Part shown: in pieces, positions 1-8,605 of the stretch | Position numbering within the stretch: the first letter of the stretch is position 1 | Layout of the letters: each line of letters begins with the position of its first letter | NCBI GenBank assembly: GCA_964430505.1 | Contig: CAYSGH010000017.1 | Location: 1 to 64,000 of the forward strand | DNA from: UBA6176 sp032119375 | GTDB taxonomy: Bacteria > Verrucomicrobiota > Verrucomicrobiia > Limisphaerales > UBA9464 | DNA: 64,000 nucleotides | Reading direction: 5' to 3' | Notes under the pieces: generated by a model | Databases searched by the model: none | What the model was told of the DNA's origin: nothing | The model's input: only the letters and a program-made list of their open reading frames with translations | Made by a program: the position numbers and the translations under genes

Positions 1-192
1 CAGGTCAAGCGGCCAATTCAATCCCAAGCGACGCCGGTATTTCCCAAGGAATCAAGGGTCCGGGTGGCGACGGCGTGTTAGACGTGGCCGTGGACGGGGA
101 TTTGGGCGAGCCGTTTCTCGGACAGGATCCACACGCATGTGCACGTTGTGCAAAGTCTCTAGTGCACACCCGGTGAGGAAGCCCGCATGCCC

Positions 193-212
193 CGGCGCTT
201 AGGGAAGCGCCG
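193..212. other. Inverted repeat downstream of the NIL-domain gene
   Basis: An 8-bp perfect stem (CGGCGCTT and AAGCGCCG) with loop AGGG lies about 50 bases beyond the stop of the minus-strand NIL gene. No T-run follows on either strand, so it is at best a weak terminator or RNA-stabilising hairpin. I recognise nothing else in the first 260 bases. Confidence 0.35.
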
Positions 213-260
213 CAGGGTGCTGGCGTGCGATTTATCCCCGATCAAAGCGATGGACGCACG

Positions 261-569
261 CTACGATTCGACGGCTGACAACTCCACGGGCTCCACGCTG
301 AGGCCCATGCGCTTGAGCCATCGAAGGCCCTCGTGTATCGAATCCGCCGGGCCGGAAACTTCGAGGCAAACGATCCCAACCTCCTCGGTGATGCTGGCTT
401 GGCGAATGTTGGTGACGAGTGGGAAGCGGTGGCCCAGTTCCCAGATGACGGGGGACTGGATCCGTGCCGGCGGGAACGTGATCCAAAACCGGCGACGGGA
501 CTCGGAGGTGTCGGCCTTGGGAGGCTTGGCCCCCTTGAGGGATTGCTGCTTGGGCTTGCGGCTGGCCAT
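261..569 (-). CDS. Stand-alone NIL-domain protein
   Basis: This 102-residue protein is a basic, Lys/Arg-rich N-terminus of about 30 residues followed by one NIL (ACT-like) domain at roughly residues 30-97. The pattern of the family is visible in FPPARIQSPVIWELG and in the later G-I-V-C-L-E-V-S-G strand. NIL domains are best known at the C-terminus of the methionine ABC transporter ATPase MetN, where they sense methionine. Stand-alone copies occur with enzymes of sulfur amino-acid synthesis. The gene lies 37 bases downstream of a CysO-like sulfur-carrier gene on the same strand, so a shared role in cysteine/homocysteine formation or its regulation is inferred. No ATPase or transporter is visible nearby. 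The domain call is good; the function is unproven. Confidence 0.85.
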   Translation of the reverse strand: MASRKPKQQSLKGAKPPKADTSESRRRFWITFPPARIQSPVIWELGHRFPLVTNIRQASITEEVGIVCLEVSGPADSIHEGLRWLKRMGLSVEPVELSAVES

Positions 570-606
570 GGCGGCGGCGAGGCGAGGGGTTGATCTGCGG
601 CAGGGC

Positions 607-882
607 CTATCCTCCGGCGATGGCGGGGATGATGCTCACCTCATCACCATCCTGGACGGGCGTGTTGTTGTTGTCCCGGAAACGGATGTCCTCCTCGTTG
701 ACGTACACGTTGACGAAGCGCCGGACGTCGCCCTTGTCGTCAACCAGCCTTTCCGCCATGCCGGGGTACCGTCTCTCAAGCTCGGCAATCGCTGTTGCGA
801 TGGTGCCGGCCTGGACGAGGACGATCTCCTCGTCGCCGGTGAGCTTTCGTAGCGGGGTGGGAACGCGAACGGTGACTGGCAT
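607..882 (-). CDS. cysO: CysO-like sulfur-carrier protein (MoaD/ThiS family)
   Basis: A 91-residue ubiquitin-fold sulfur carrier ending in the obligatory Gly-Gly, whose C-terminus would be adenylated and converted to a thiocarboxylate. The motif RFVNVYVNEEDIRF and the ending DGDEVSIIPAIAGG resemble mycobacterial CysO more than MoaD or ThiS. CysO donates sulfur to an O-phosphoserine-using cysteine synthase, and a JAMM protease then releases cysteine. The ATG at 882 is chosen because it gives the usual family length; the frame stays open upstream without homology. Neither the activating enzyme nor the protease is in this window. The gene precedes the NIL-domain gene by 37 bases and is divergent from pyrG. 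A ThiS- or MoaD-type role cannot be excluded. Confidence 0.85.
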   Translation of the reverse strand: MPVTVRVPTPLRKLTGDEEIVLVQAGTIATAIAELERRYPGMAERLVDDKGDVRRFVNVYVNEEDIRFRDNNNTPVQDGDEVSIIPAIAGG

Positions 883-1011
883 TGCGGTTGTGAGGCTGCC
901 ATTTCCGGCCCTTGGGGTGCAAGCGTTGGCTCGGTTGGCAGGCAAGGACGGTCCGCCGACGCTTTGTTTTTCGTTGGCAGCGGACGCCGCGCCTTGGGAC
1001 GTTGCCAGCCC

Positions 1012-2637
1012 ATGAAGTACATCTTCGTCACGGGCGGGGTGGTGAGTTCCTTGGGCAAGGGGCTCACGGCGGCTGCGCTGGGCACATTGCTGGAGAACCG
1101 AGGCCTTCGCGTGACCCTGCAGAAATTTGATCCGTACCTGAACCTGGATCCGGGGACGATGAGCCCGTATCAGCACGGCGAGGTGTACGTCTTGGACGAC
1201 GGCGCGGAGACGGACCTAGACCTTGGACACTACGAGCGGTTCACCAGCACGAAGCTGACGCGTCGCAACAACACGACGAGCGGCCAAGTGTACCAGCAGG
1301 TGCTCGACAACGAACGAAGCGGTGCCTATCTGGGCAAAACGGTCCAAGTGATCCCACACGTGACGGACGAGATCCAGAGGCGGATCCATTTGCTGGCGGA
1401 GGAGACCCGGCCGGATGTCTTGATAACGGAGGTGGGAGGTACGGTGGGCGACATCGAGGGCCTGCCATTCCTCGAGGCGATCCGGGAGTTCGCACAGGAG
1501 GCAGGTCCGGGCAACGTTTGCTTCCTGCACGTCACGTACATCCCCTTCATCAAGGCGGCTGGCGAGCTCAAGACCAAGCCCACCCAACAATCCGTCGCGA
1601 AGCTGCGCGAGATCGGCATCACGCCCCACTTGCTCGTCTGCCGCACAGAGCATCCCCTTGGCAAGGATCTCCGGCAGAAGCTTGCGATGTTTTGCAATGT
1701 CCCACAGGAGGCTGTGATCGAGGAGAAGGACGTGGACCACTCGATATACGAGGTGCCCCTCATGCTACAGCGGGAGCGGATGGACGACCTGGTGTGCCGC
1801 ATCCTGCAGCTCGACGTTCCGCCTGCCCGGATGGCCCATTGGCAGGACATCATCCGTCGCCTCATCGCCCCTCAGCATCGCGTCCGCATCGGCGTGGTGG
1901 GCAAGTACGTCGGCCTTCAGGATGCCTACAAGTCCGTGTATGAAGCCTTGATCCACGGTGGCATTGCCAATGACTGCGGCGTCCAGATCGAGCAAATCGA
2001 GGCTGAAGACGTCGAGACCGGCGACCCGGCCAGGCTGCTGAAGGGACTGGGGGGCATCTTGGTGCCGGGTGGCTTTGGCGACCGGGGCATCGAGGGCAAG
2101 ATTCGTGCGGCGCAGTATGCGCGGGAGAACAACGTGCCCTATCTCGGGCTTTGCCTTGGGATGCAAATTGGCGTCATCGAGTTCGCCCGCAACGTCTTGG
2201 GACTGAGACAGGCGCACTCGACGGAGTTCAACCCGTCAACCCCTGATCCGGTGATCGACCTGCAGGAATCCCAGAAGGGGGTCACGCAGGTCGGTGGCAG
2301 CATGCGGTTGGGATCGCAACCATGTCGTCTCGTGGCGGGCACGCGATCAAGGGATCTCTACGGCGCGGACATCGTCCACGAGCGCCATCGGCATCGGTTC
2401 GAGTTCAACAACCGATATCGGGAGGCATTCACCAAGGCGGGCTTCGTTTTCGCCGGGACGACGCCGGACGACCGGCTGGTCGAGGTGATTGAAATCGCGC
2501 GGCACCCGTTCTACGTGGCCGCGCAATTCCACCCGGAGTTCTTGTCCAAGCCCAATGCCCCCCACCCGCTGTTCAGGGGCTTCATCGCCGCAGCGCACGA
2601 GCATCTCCATGCGCGGCCGCTGGCGGCGCAGGGCTAA
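1012..2637 (+). CDS. pyrG: CTP synthase
   Basis: PyrG makes CTP from UTP, ATP and glutamine in the cytosol, the last step of pyrimidine nucleotide synthesis. The 541-residue length is typical. The synthetase domain begins with MKYIFVTGGVVSSLGKG, containing the ATP-binding loop. The C-terminal class I glutamine amidotransferase domain carries the oxyanion GGFGDRG, the nucleophile elbow YLGLCLGMQ and the His-Pro-Glu of FHPEF. The ATG at 1012 is preferred because it begins exactly at the conserved N-terminus; an upstream in-frame codon at 964 adds 16 non-conserved residues. No clear Shine-Dalgarno is seen. It is divergent from the sulfur-carrier gene and convergent with the PQQ propeller gene. 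Confidence 0.98.
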   Translation: MKYIFVTGGVVSSLGKGLTAAALGTLLENRGLRVTLQKFDPYLNLDPGTMSPYQHGEVYVLDDGAETDLDLGHYERFTSTKLTRRNNTTSGQVYQQVLDNERSGAYLGKTVQVIPHVTDEIQRRIHLLAEETRPDVLITEVGGTVGDIEGLPFLEAIREFAQEAGPGNVCFLHVTYIPFIKAAGELKTKPTQQSVAKLREIGITPHLLVCRTEHPLGKDLRQKLAMFCNVPQEAVIEEKDVDHSIYEVPLMLQRERMDDLVCRILQLDVPPARMAHWQDIIRRLIAPQHRVRIGVVGKYVGLQDAYKSVYEALIHGGIANDCGVQIEQIEAEDVETGDPARLLKGLGGILVPGGFGDRGIEGKIRAAQYARENNVPYLGLCLGMQIGVIEFARNVLGLRQAHSTEFNPSTPDPVIDLQESQKGVTQVGGSMRLGSQPCRLVAGTRSRDLYGADIVHERHRHRFEFNNRYREAFTKAGFVFAGTTPDDRLVEVIEIARHPFYVAAQFHPEFLSKPNAPHPLFRGFIAAAHEHLHARPLAAQG

Positions 2638-2639
2638 AG

Positions 2640-2654
2640 CTGACTCGGAGTCAG
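2640..2654. other. Short inverted repeat just after pyrG
   Basis: CTGACTC and GAGTCAG flank a single G two bases past the pyrG stop codon, in the 55-base space between two convergent genes. No U-tract follows, so it is a weak hairpin rather than a convincing terminator. Confidence 0.25.
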
Positions 2655-2692
2655 GGCGAGGCCCCGGGCGTCCCTTGCGACCCGGACTGCCG

Positions 2693-3931
2693 TCACCCAG
2701 GAGTGTTGGCGGGCTTGGCCTCGATGCAAACCAAGTCCCCCTTTGCGTTGCGCACGTAGATGCGGCCGTTGGCAATCACGGGTGCGGTCCAATGCTTTCC
2801 AACACCGACCTGTGCTCGCGCCAGTTCGCGATACGAATCCGGATTGGCTTCAACCAAGACCAACTCGCCGCCGCCCGTCAGCCAAAGCAGCGTGCCATCG
2901 ACCGCCGCCAGATTGCCGGTCTCGGCCTTCGGTGATGCCCATTTCACCGCCCCGGACGAGAGGTCAAGGCACTTGAGCCGCGAGTCCTTGTCCCCGCCTT
3001 GGCCGTCTACCCCATAGACATGTCCGCCCAAAGCGATGACGGAGGCCATTTGTGACCGGATCTCCTTGTTGAACCAGATGCGTCTTGGGGGATTGGCGGA
3101 AAGGTCGTAGGCGGCGCAACCGGTGCCATAGCCAGAACTCAGGAACATGCGGGCGCCATCGAAAACGGGGTCCGTGGCGTTGACGTTCCAGTCCGTCTTC
3201 CATGGCACGCGCCATGTCTCCTTGCCGGAACCCGGATCCACGGCGACGACGTGCTTGGCCGCAAACATCGCCAGTTGTTGGCGACCGTCCTGGACGAAGG
3301 GCACGGGCGTTCCGTAGCCGCATTCCTCCTTGCCGGTCGTCCAGACGGGACGCCCGGTTGCCTTGTCGAGCGCGACTCCGGCGGAACCGGCATTGATGAA
3401 GAGCGTCGAGCCGTCCACAAGCACGGACGAGTTAAAGCCCCAGTCCGGGATGGGGAGTCCGGGATCCTTTGAGAGGTCTCGAGTCCATGCAACGGATCCT
3501 GTGGCGGCATCCAGGGCATGGACCAAGCCATGCCGACCCACCGTGTAAACAGTGCCACCGGATACCGTGGGCGTGGCACCCGGGCCGCCCTCGTAGTATT
3601 TTGGGTCAAGGTCTTGCGGGTATCGAAACGTCCAAACTTCCTTCCCTGTGATCTCGTCCAAGCAATACACGGTGTCATGGCCGCCCTTCTTGATTCCATT
3701 GTTGCCGACCGTGAAGACCCGCCCCTGAGCAACGGCCACGGACGAGAAACCCGTGCCGACGAACACCTTCCATAGCCTGCGAGGGGGGATCTTGGACCAA
3801 TCGCCCAACGGCTTCTGCTCCAGAGAGATGCCATCGTGTCGGGTGCCTCGGTATTGTGGCCAATCAGCGGCGGGAAGAGGTGGAGATCCTATCGTAATGA
3901 AACATCCCATCAACGTAATCGTGCTGCGCAT
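2693..3931 (-). CDS. Exported PQQ-like beta-propeller protein
   Basis: A 412-residue protein with an N-terminal export signal (hydrophobic stretch ending near PLPAADW) and repeated blades of the quinoprotein/BamB type. Blade motifs include YCLDEITGKEVW, HALDAATGSVAW and LDKATGRPVW, each with the Leu-Asp-x-x-x-Gly-x-x-x-Trp pattern. It also has the WPQYRG opening common in such proteins of Verrucomicrobia and Planctomycetes. These proteins are usually periplasmic. Some are dehydrogenases using PQQ and many have no known activity; I see nothing that fixes a substrate. It is monocistronic as far as can be seen, convergent with pyrG, and separated from the upstream FecR-domain gene by a terminator. 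Confidence 0.9.
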   Translation of the reverse strand: MRSTITLMGCFITIGSPPLPAADWPQYRGTRHDGISLEQKPLGDWSKIPPRRLWKVFVGTGFSSVAVAQGRVFTVGNNGIKKGGHDTVYCLDEITGKEVWTFRYPQDLDPKYYEGGPGATPTVSGGTVYTVGRHGLVHALDAATGSVAWTRDLSKDPGLPIPDWGFNSSVLVDGSTLFINAGSAGVALDKATGRPVWTTGKEECGYGTPVPFVQDGRQQLAMFAAKHVVAVDPGSGKETWRVPWKTDWNVNATDPVFDGARMFLSSGYGTGCAAYDLSANPPRRIWFNKEIRSQMASVIALGGHVYGVDGQGGDKDSRLKCLDLSSGAVKWASPKAETGNLAAVDGTLLWLTGGGELVLVEANPDSYRELARAQVGVGKHWTAPVIANGRIYVRNAKGDLVCIEAKPANTPG

Positions 3932-4029
3932 AGGCCTAGGCTGCTATGGATTTCCACAGGGGGCAACCGAGGCGTGGAGTGATCCATCGTTTCGGGAACG
4001 ACTACAGATTGCGTGCAGCTTGGATGCGA

Positions 4030-4059
4030 AAAGCAAAAGGCCCGGCAACAGCCGGGCCC
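4030..4059 (-). terminator. Rho-independent terminator of the FecR-domain gene
   Basis: A perfect 8-bp stem, GGCCCGGC and GCCGGGCC at 4039-4046 and 4051-4058, with a four-base loop. Read on the minus strand it is followed by TTTTGCTTTT. It lies about 40 bases beyond the stop of the FecR-domain gene and would separate it from the propeller gene. Confidence 0.85.
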
Positions 4060-4097
4060 TGAGGTCCCTGATCGGAACGTTGTCGTAGGAGAGTATC

Positions 4098-4748
4098 CTA
4101 TTGTCCACCCGGTTGGGACGGGGATGCGGTGGGGGTGATCACTTGCACCACCGGGGCCGAGACCAGCGCAAAGGGGGCAGGAAGATTGTGGGGCACGACC
4201 GACTGGGTCGCTGCCGAGAATGATTGGCCCGAAGTAATCGTGTAGGTTCCCGCGCTTGACGTTACAACGATGCGGCCCGTGTAGCAGTAAACGTCACCAG
4301 CCGAGCGGACCAAGAATGTCGTCGAGTCCTGAATGGCGGCGCTGACGTCTGCGGCCTTCACCGTCAAGACGGAGGAGGCCGCCTTGGGGTTGAAGGAACC
4401 AGCAATGGCTCCCTGCGTAAGGCTGCCACCGCCCTTCGTGATTCCATCCTCCTGCACGATGGTCTCGCTGACGGTGTAGGTCGAGTCACCCCAGACGTGG
4501 ATGTTGGAGATCTTGCGCCCACCAGAGATCAATCCAAGGTCCGCGCTGGATCCCTTGGTCGTTGTGACGGTGTCCCCAGTGGCTAGCTCAGATCCGACGG
4601 ATGCCGCCTTTGCAATGGTGGCCCCCTTGACGGCCACCGTGCCACTCATGGCGTCTAGGGTGAAGTTTGCCGCGTGCCCGAGGGTTACGGCCAACGCCAA
4701 CGAACCCGCCAAGCTCAGCCCGCGCCCGATCCATCCAAGGTTTTTCAT
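4098..4748 (-). CDS. Secreted FecR-domain protein
   Basis: A 216-residue protein with a Sec signal peptide (MKNLGWIGRG, a hydrophobic core, cleavage near GHAANF) and a FecR-like beta domain. The domain runs from about residue 30, with the typical G-x-V-x-V-K-G, L-A-T-G-D-T-V-T-T and S-A-D-L pattern. FecR proteins of the classic kind are anti-sigma regulators with a membrane helix. This one has no second membrane segment and no sigma factor or TonB partner beside it, so it is probably an envelope protein. The C-terminus is Pro/Thr/Ser/Gln-rich. The ATG at 4748 starts the signal peptide; the longer open frame upstream is low-complexity and antisense to a transposase relic. No Shine-Dalgarno is evident. 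Confidence 0.8.
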   Translation of the reverse strand: MKNLGWIGRGLSLAGSLALAVTLGHAANFTLDAMSGTVAVKGATIAKAASVGSELATGDTVTTTKGSSADLGLISGGRKISNIHVWGDSTYTVSETIVQEDGITKGGGSLTQGAIAGSFNPKAASSVLTVKAADVSAAIQDSTTFLVRSAGDVYCYTGRIVVTSSAGTYTITSGQSFSAATQSVVPHNLPAPFALVSAPVVQVITPTASPSQPGGQ

Positions 4749-4876
4749 AGTAACTGTGTGATGAGGTGATTGACCTATGGCCTTCACGCTATTGGGGGCA
4801 GCGTTCAAGTCAACCGCATAGTCATGTCGGCGAGTGTTCAAAATGCGACTCGTTGCGGGTACAAAAGGAGACTGAG

Positions 4877-5452
4877 TCAGACGCTGTACTTTCCGAGCAC
4901 CTCGGCCCACCGGTTCTCGGGCGGCGCTGGGGGCTCGGGGACGACCCAGAACGGACGGCCCGGGTGGTGGATGATGGTCACGGTCTTGCGAAGGGTGGGG
5001 GCAATGGCCCAACTGCGGCCCTCGAAGTCCACAGGGTTGTCCGTGCGGCGGCGGCGGCGGTCGTGGAGCGCGAGGTGCAGGTCGAGCAGCGCCATCCTGG
5101 GGACGGGCTGCATGGCCGCCATGCCATCCTGCAAGGCCCTGTCCCAACGGCCGTTCGGGGACATGCCGGTGGTCCTGCAAACGGTGCGGTTGAGGTGGTC
5201 GATCTCGGCCAGGAAGACAATCTGAGCATGGGCGAAGGACTGCACCTTCTCGTGTCTGAGGAGCGTCACGACGCGGGCCTGCAAGGGCTAAAGCGGCGCT
5301 CGATCCTGCCCTTGGCTTGCGGGTTGGGCGCGACGAGATGGCTGACGCCCAGGGCGGTCAGGGCCCGTTGGAACTCGCTCTTGGGATCGCGTCCCTCGGC
5401 CGTAGACTTGTGGCCGAAGAGGGACAAGCCATCGGTGTAGAGGGCCGTCGCG
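4877..5452 (-). pseudogene. Remnant of an rve-type DDE transposase/integrase
   Basis: The frame ending at 5266 encodes LYTDGLSLFGHKSTAEG, then a region with GVSHLVAPNPQAKGRIERRF, the classic stretch around the last catalytic residue of rve-fold integrases. After a shift near 5270-5285 the similarity continues as QARVVTLLRHEKVQSF, the NRTVCRTTGMSPNGRWDRAL segment and FEGRSWAIAP, typical of the C-terminus of such transposases. The N-terminal DNA-binding part and the first catalytic Asp are missing. This is a truncated, frameshifted fossil. The family is probably IS481-like or ISNCY, which I cannot settle by eye. It abuts another transposon fragment at about 5450. Confidence 0.75.
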
Positions 5453-5960
5453 CCGCCCGCTGCCGCGCGGGGTCTTGCCGTCCAAGGCCAGGCGGGCGAT
5501 GGCCGCGGGCTCCTGCTCCGACAACCACCGGCCGATGATCGCCACCCGCCTGCGCACGTCGCAGGCGACCTTCGCGCGGCCGAGGGGGGTCTCTGGGCGG
5601 GCGGCGCACGCCGTCCTTGTCCGGCCACACGTGCAGGGCCTCGGCGGGTGTCGGGGAGGGCGCGGGAAGAGCTGCCTGGGCTTGCCGTGCTCGCGGTAGA
5701 AGTCGCGGGAGGCGAGGTAGGGGAGCCTCTCGCGGTCCGGGAAGGCGAGGAAGCGGGCGTGGTTGACGACCAAGTGGAGGCGACGGGCTGGCCGTCGATG
5801 AGGGCGACGTCGCGGAGGGTGGGGCCAGCGACGTGGGGTTGGTGAGGGTGGTGGTCCTTGGTGAGGCGTCGGTTGAACTCCTCGGGCTGGTGGGGCTCGA
5901 TGAGGCGGACGCCGACGCGGGCGAGGAGGGTGGCTTCCGGTGGGGACGTGGCCGCGCTGA
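5453..5960 (-). pseudogene. Remnant of a DruA-like/ISAs1-type transposon gene
   Basis: Three pieces in two frames appear to belong together. VRLIEPHQPEEFNRRLTKDH and a TLRDVALIDGQ stretch resemble the start of DUF4338 (DruA-like) proteins. LVVNHARFLAFPDRERLPYL, about 30 codons later in another frame, matches the VNNARFLILP region of the same family. ARLALDGKTPRGSG matches the DGKTLRGS signature of ISAs1/H-repeat transposases. DruA-like domains fused to ISAs1-type domains are known in transposons. A frameshift near 5785 and loss of the DDE core mark it as dead. The DNA from 5960 to the tRNA shows nothing I recognise. Inference from short motifs; moderate confidence. Confidence 0.5.
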
Positions 5961-6179
5961 TGCCGGGGAATCGTCTCCGCCCAGCGGGTGTTCTGGAACT
6001 CATTCCAGATGAATCTGCCTGGAACCCCGTGCCGCTGCTCGGCGCGTGGTGTGTTCCCGGCTCGCCGGGACGACGTTGCTCCGGGCGAGGCGTCGCGTCC
6101 TGAGCAAGACGGATCGCAATCCCGAAGAATTTCCCCTTGCCAACCCGGCGCCTCGCCCGGTTCCATTTGGGTCTTGGGT

Positions 6180-6255
6180 GGCCGGGTAGCTCAGTTGGTA
6201 GAGCATGCGACTGAAAATCGCAGTGTCGGCGGTTCGATCCCGCCCCCGGCCACCA
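6180..6255 (+). tRNA. tRNA-Phe (GAA anticodon)
   Basis: A complete cloverleaf of 76 bases. The acceptor stem is GGCCGGG with CCCGGCC, followed by A and an encoded CCA at 6253-6255. The D-arm is TAGCTCAGTTGGTAGAGC. The anticodon stem encloses loop CTGAAAA with GAA at 6213-6215. The T-arm contains GGTTCGATCC. Decayed transposons lie just upstream and a convergent TonB receptor gene ends 63 bases downstream. No integrase or duplicated tRNA 3' end is visible. Confidence 0.97.
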
Positions 6256-6318
6256 CGCCTTTGGTTGCCCCACCCGCTTTTCCTCCCACCCCGGTTGACG
6301 AGGTCGTGCACCCTACCG

Positions 6319-8484
6319 TCAGAAGACCAGCATCAGGCCCGCGTAAAAGTTCCGGCCGTAGGCGGGATCGATGCCATCGGGCCGCACCCTTGCGAAATAG
6401 TCCTGGTTCAGGAGGTTGTTGATGCCTCCGAGTACGCTCAGGCGATCCTGCCACACCTTCCATTCCATGGTCAGGTCCCACGTCATGTAGGCGGGGATGG
6501 CGAATGCAGCCGCATTGCTGTCGTTGGCGTTGTGATCGCCCACGAACGTTCCCATCAATGCCACCTTGCCCCGCCCCAGCCCTCGGTAGATGGCGCCCGC
6601 CCGCACCATGTGGCCGGGCGCGTAGGCCGGGGAATTGCCGATCAAGTCCGGCCTCGCCGAGGACTCGATCTCCGCGTCGAGCCAGAGGATGTTTCCATGC
6701 AACGCCAGCTCGTGCTCGCTGCCCTTGCCCTCGCCTCCTGTCAGACGGTCCGCCAACCCGATCAACTCGACCTCGAGGGATGCCTCCAACCCGCGATGAA
6801 CGGTGCGCCCGATGTTCTGCACCGTGTTGCCCACCGTCCCCAGTTGGTCGTCGAAGTTCATCCAGAACACGCTTGCGTCGCCATAGAGGAAGGGCAGGGG
6901 CCGGCCTCGCACGCCCACGTCCGCCTGCCAGCTTCGGCCCGGCTCGATGTCCCGGTTGGCGAACGCGCCGCCCGACGTGGGCACCGCCTCGGTGAAGAGC
7001 TTGGGCCGGTATGCCTGCGACAGGTTGGCGTAGGCGGCGGACTCGCGTGGCAGCCGGTACTCGAGACCCAGCCCGCCCAGGGGCACGAAGTCATGCTCGT
7101 GCACGTCCCCAAGCGGCGTGCCGCGGCCCGCCTTGTCCACGTTCACGTTCTCCCGCACCCCCTGCCACACGTTCTCGAGGCGAAGCGCCGGCGTCACCGA
7201 CAGGTCCCCCCAGACGAATCGGTTCTCCGCGAAGACCGGCGCGTAGAACACTGCGCGATCCGAGTCCCTCAACACCCTGCCTTCCGTCGCCGTGGGGCTT
7301 GCCCCGCGCTGGTCCGTCCGGGGCGACGCCGTGTGATACGCCTGGACGCCCGCCGTGAACGTGTTGATTTCCTCGCCCCATGCCCACCCATGCCGGAGCC
7401 GCGCCTCCGCGCCCTGCGTGTAGAACTCCTGGTGCTCGATGTCGTTCCCGTTGCCGGTCGCGAGCACCCCGAACCCGCCGCCCGTCTGGCGTCGGCTCAG
7501 GCGTGAGTAGTAGCCTCCCCAGCCCGTCACCGTCACCCGCGAGTCCTCCGCGAAGTCCTTCTCCCATGCCAACGTCCCGAAATGCCGGTCCAGCAGGAAC
7601 CGGTCGTGACGACGCGTCGTGGCCGTCCGATCCGCCGAATACTCCACGGCGCCCGGGCCGGGCGCAGCCGCCAGCCCGCCGGGCTCGCCATGCTCCGAGG
7701 CAAACCCGTCATACGTGAGGTTCCAGCGGCTATCCTCCTTCGCGTCGAGGACGAGCCGTGCGCTCCCATTGTAGAGCGACACGTCGCTGTTGGCCGCGCG
7801 GAAGCCATCGGTGCGGCGGTGGTTGAAGTAGGCGTAGTAACCCAGCCGTTCCGAGGTGCCGTCCACGGACGTGTAGGTGGAGTAGAGGTTGTCCGACCCC
7901 ATCACATGCTGGGTGCGTCCGGAGAAGGGCCGGTCCAGGCGCGGCCGATGCGTCACGTAGTTCAACGACCCGCCCGGCTGCGGGCCGTACAGCAACGAGG
8001 CGCCGCCGCGCACGAACTCCAACCGGTCCACCGTGTCCAACGGCGGCGTGTAGTACGCCTCCGGGTACCCGAACGGGTCCGCATGGATGGGGATGCCGTC
8101 CTTCAACACCTGCGTGAACTGCATCCGATGCGGGTTCAACCCCCGGTAGCCTACACTCACCAGGGGCGTGGTTTCCTCGCTGAGCAGGAGTCCCGGGGCC
8201 TTGGTCAGCGCCTGACGATAGTTGTTGCTCAGCACCGGCGGCAGGTCGTCGAGGTCGAGGACGGTCGTTTTCTTGCCCGCGAACACCTGGGTTCCAAACA
8301 CGGGGGGCATGTATGGGGTTTGCACCCGTTCCTCGTACTCGGCCTCGCCCACGATCACCTGCCGGGCGAGCGCGGGCGTCGTCTGCGACTGGGCCTCGTG
8401 GGCCCCGGACAAGGCCATGCACAGTGCCGCAGCCCAGCGTCCCCGACATCCGCCCGGGGTGGTGTCAAAGCATCTCTTTTCCAT
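6319..8484 (-). CDS. TonB-dependent outer-membrane receptor
   Basis: A 721-residue outer-membrane receptor that would import a siderophore, cofactor or sugar using TonB energy. It has a signal peptide (cleavage near AQSQTT) and a plug domain at about residues 60-180. The plug ends in the conserved FVRGGASLLYGPQPGGSLNY stretch. A 22-strand-type barrel follows and ends in the terminal phenylalanine typical of outer-membrane proteins (GLMLVF). The plug and barrel resemble the FecA/iron-citrate branch, but no N-terminal signalling domain or regulator is present, so the substrate is unknown. No Fur box or riboswitch was recognised upstream. Downstream on this strand it converges on the tRNA-Phe gene. 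Confidence 0.93.
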   Translation of the reverse strand: MEKRCFDTTPGGCRGRWAAALCMALSGAHEAQSQTTPALARQVIVGEAEYEERVQTPYMPPVFGTQVFAGKKTTVLDLDDLPPVLSNNYRQALTKAPGLLLSEETTPLVSVGYRGLNPHRMQFTQVLKDGIPIHADPFGYPEAYYTPPLDTVDRLEFVRGGASLLYGPQPGGSLNYVTHRPRLDRPFSGRTQHVMGSDNLYSTYTSVDGTSERLGYYAYFNHRRTDGFRAANSDVSLYNGSARLVLDAKEDSRWNLTYDGFASEHGEPGGLAAAPGPGAVEYSADRTATTRRHDRFLLDRHFGTLAWEKDFAEDSRVTVTGWGGYYSRLSRRQTGGGFGVLATGNGNDIEHQEFYTQGAEARLRHGWAWGEEINTFTAGVQAYHTASPRTDQRGASPTATEGRVLRDSDRAVFYAPVFAENRFVWGDLSVTPALRLENVWQGVRENVNVDKAGRGTPLGDVHEHDFVPLGGLGLEYRLPRESAAYANLSQAYRPKLFTEAVPTSGGAFANRDIEPGRSWQADVGVRGRPLPFLYGDASVFWMNFDDQLGTVGNTVQNIGRTVHRGLEASLEVELIGLADRLTGGEGKGSEHELALHGNILWLDAEIESSARPDLIGNSPAYAPGHMVRAGAIYRGLGRGKVALMGTFVGDHNANDSNAAAFAIPAYMTWDLTMEWKVWQDRLSVLGGINNLLNQDYFARVRPDGIDPAYGRNFYAGLMLVF

Positions 8485-8605
8485 TGCTCGGCGGCCATCG
8501 TGTCACGACCGCCGCCGCGCCTGCTTCCCGGTCGTTGCGAAACCTTGCCGGGGCCTTGTTGCCGCCGCCTTGCCGCGCCTTGGCGACGCGTTGCAGCAGG
8601 GCCGG

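Noticed and set aside
6180..6255. tRNA-Phe as a genomic-island attachment site
   Set aside because: Transposon relics are close, but no integrase of the tyrosine type and no repeated tRNA 3' end is visible in the window.
8485..8605. Cobalamin riboswitch upstream of the TonB receptor
   Set aside because: The short GC-rich leader lacks the B12-box pattern and the expected length.
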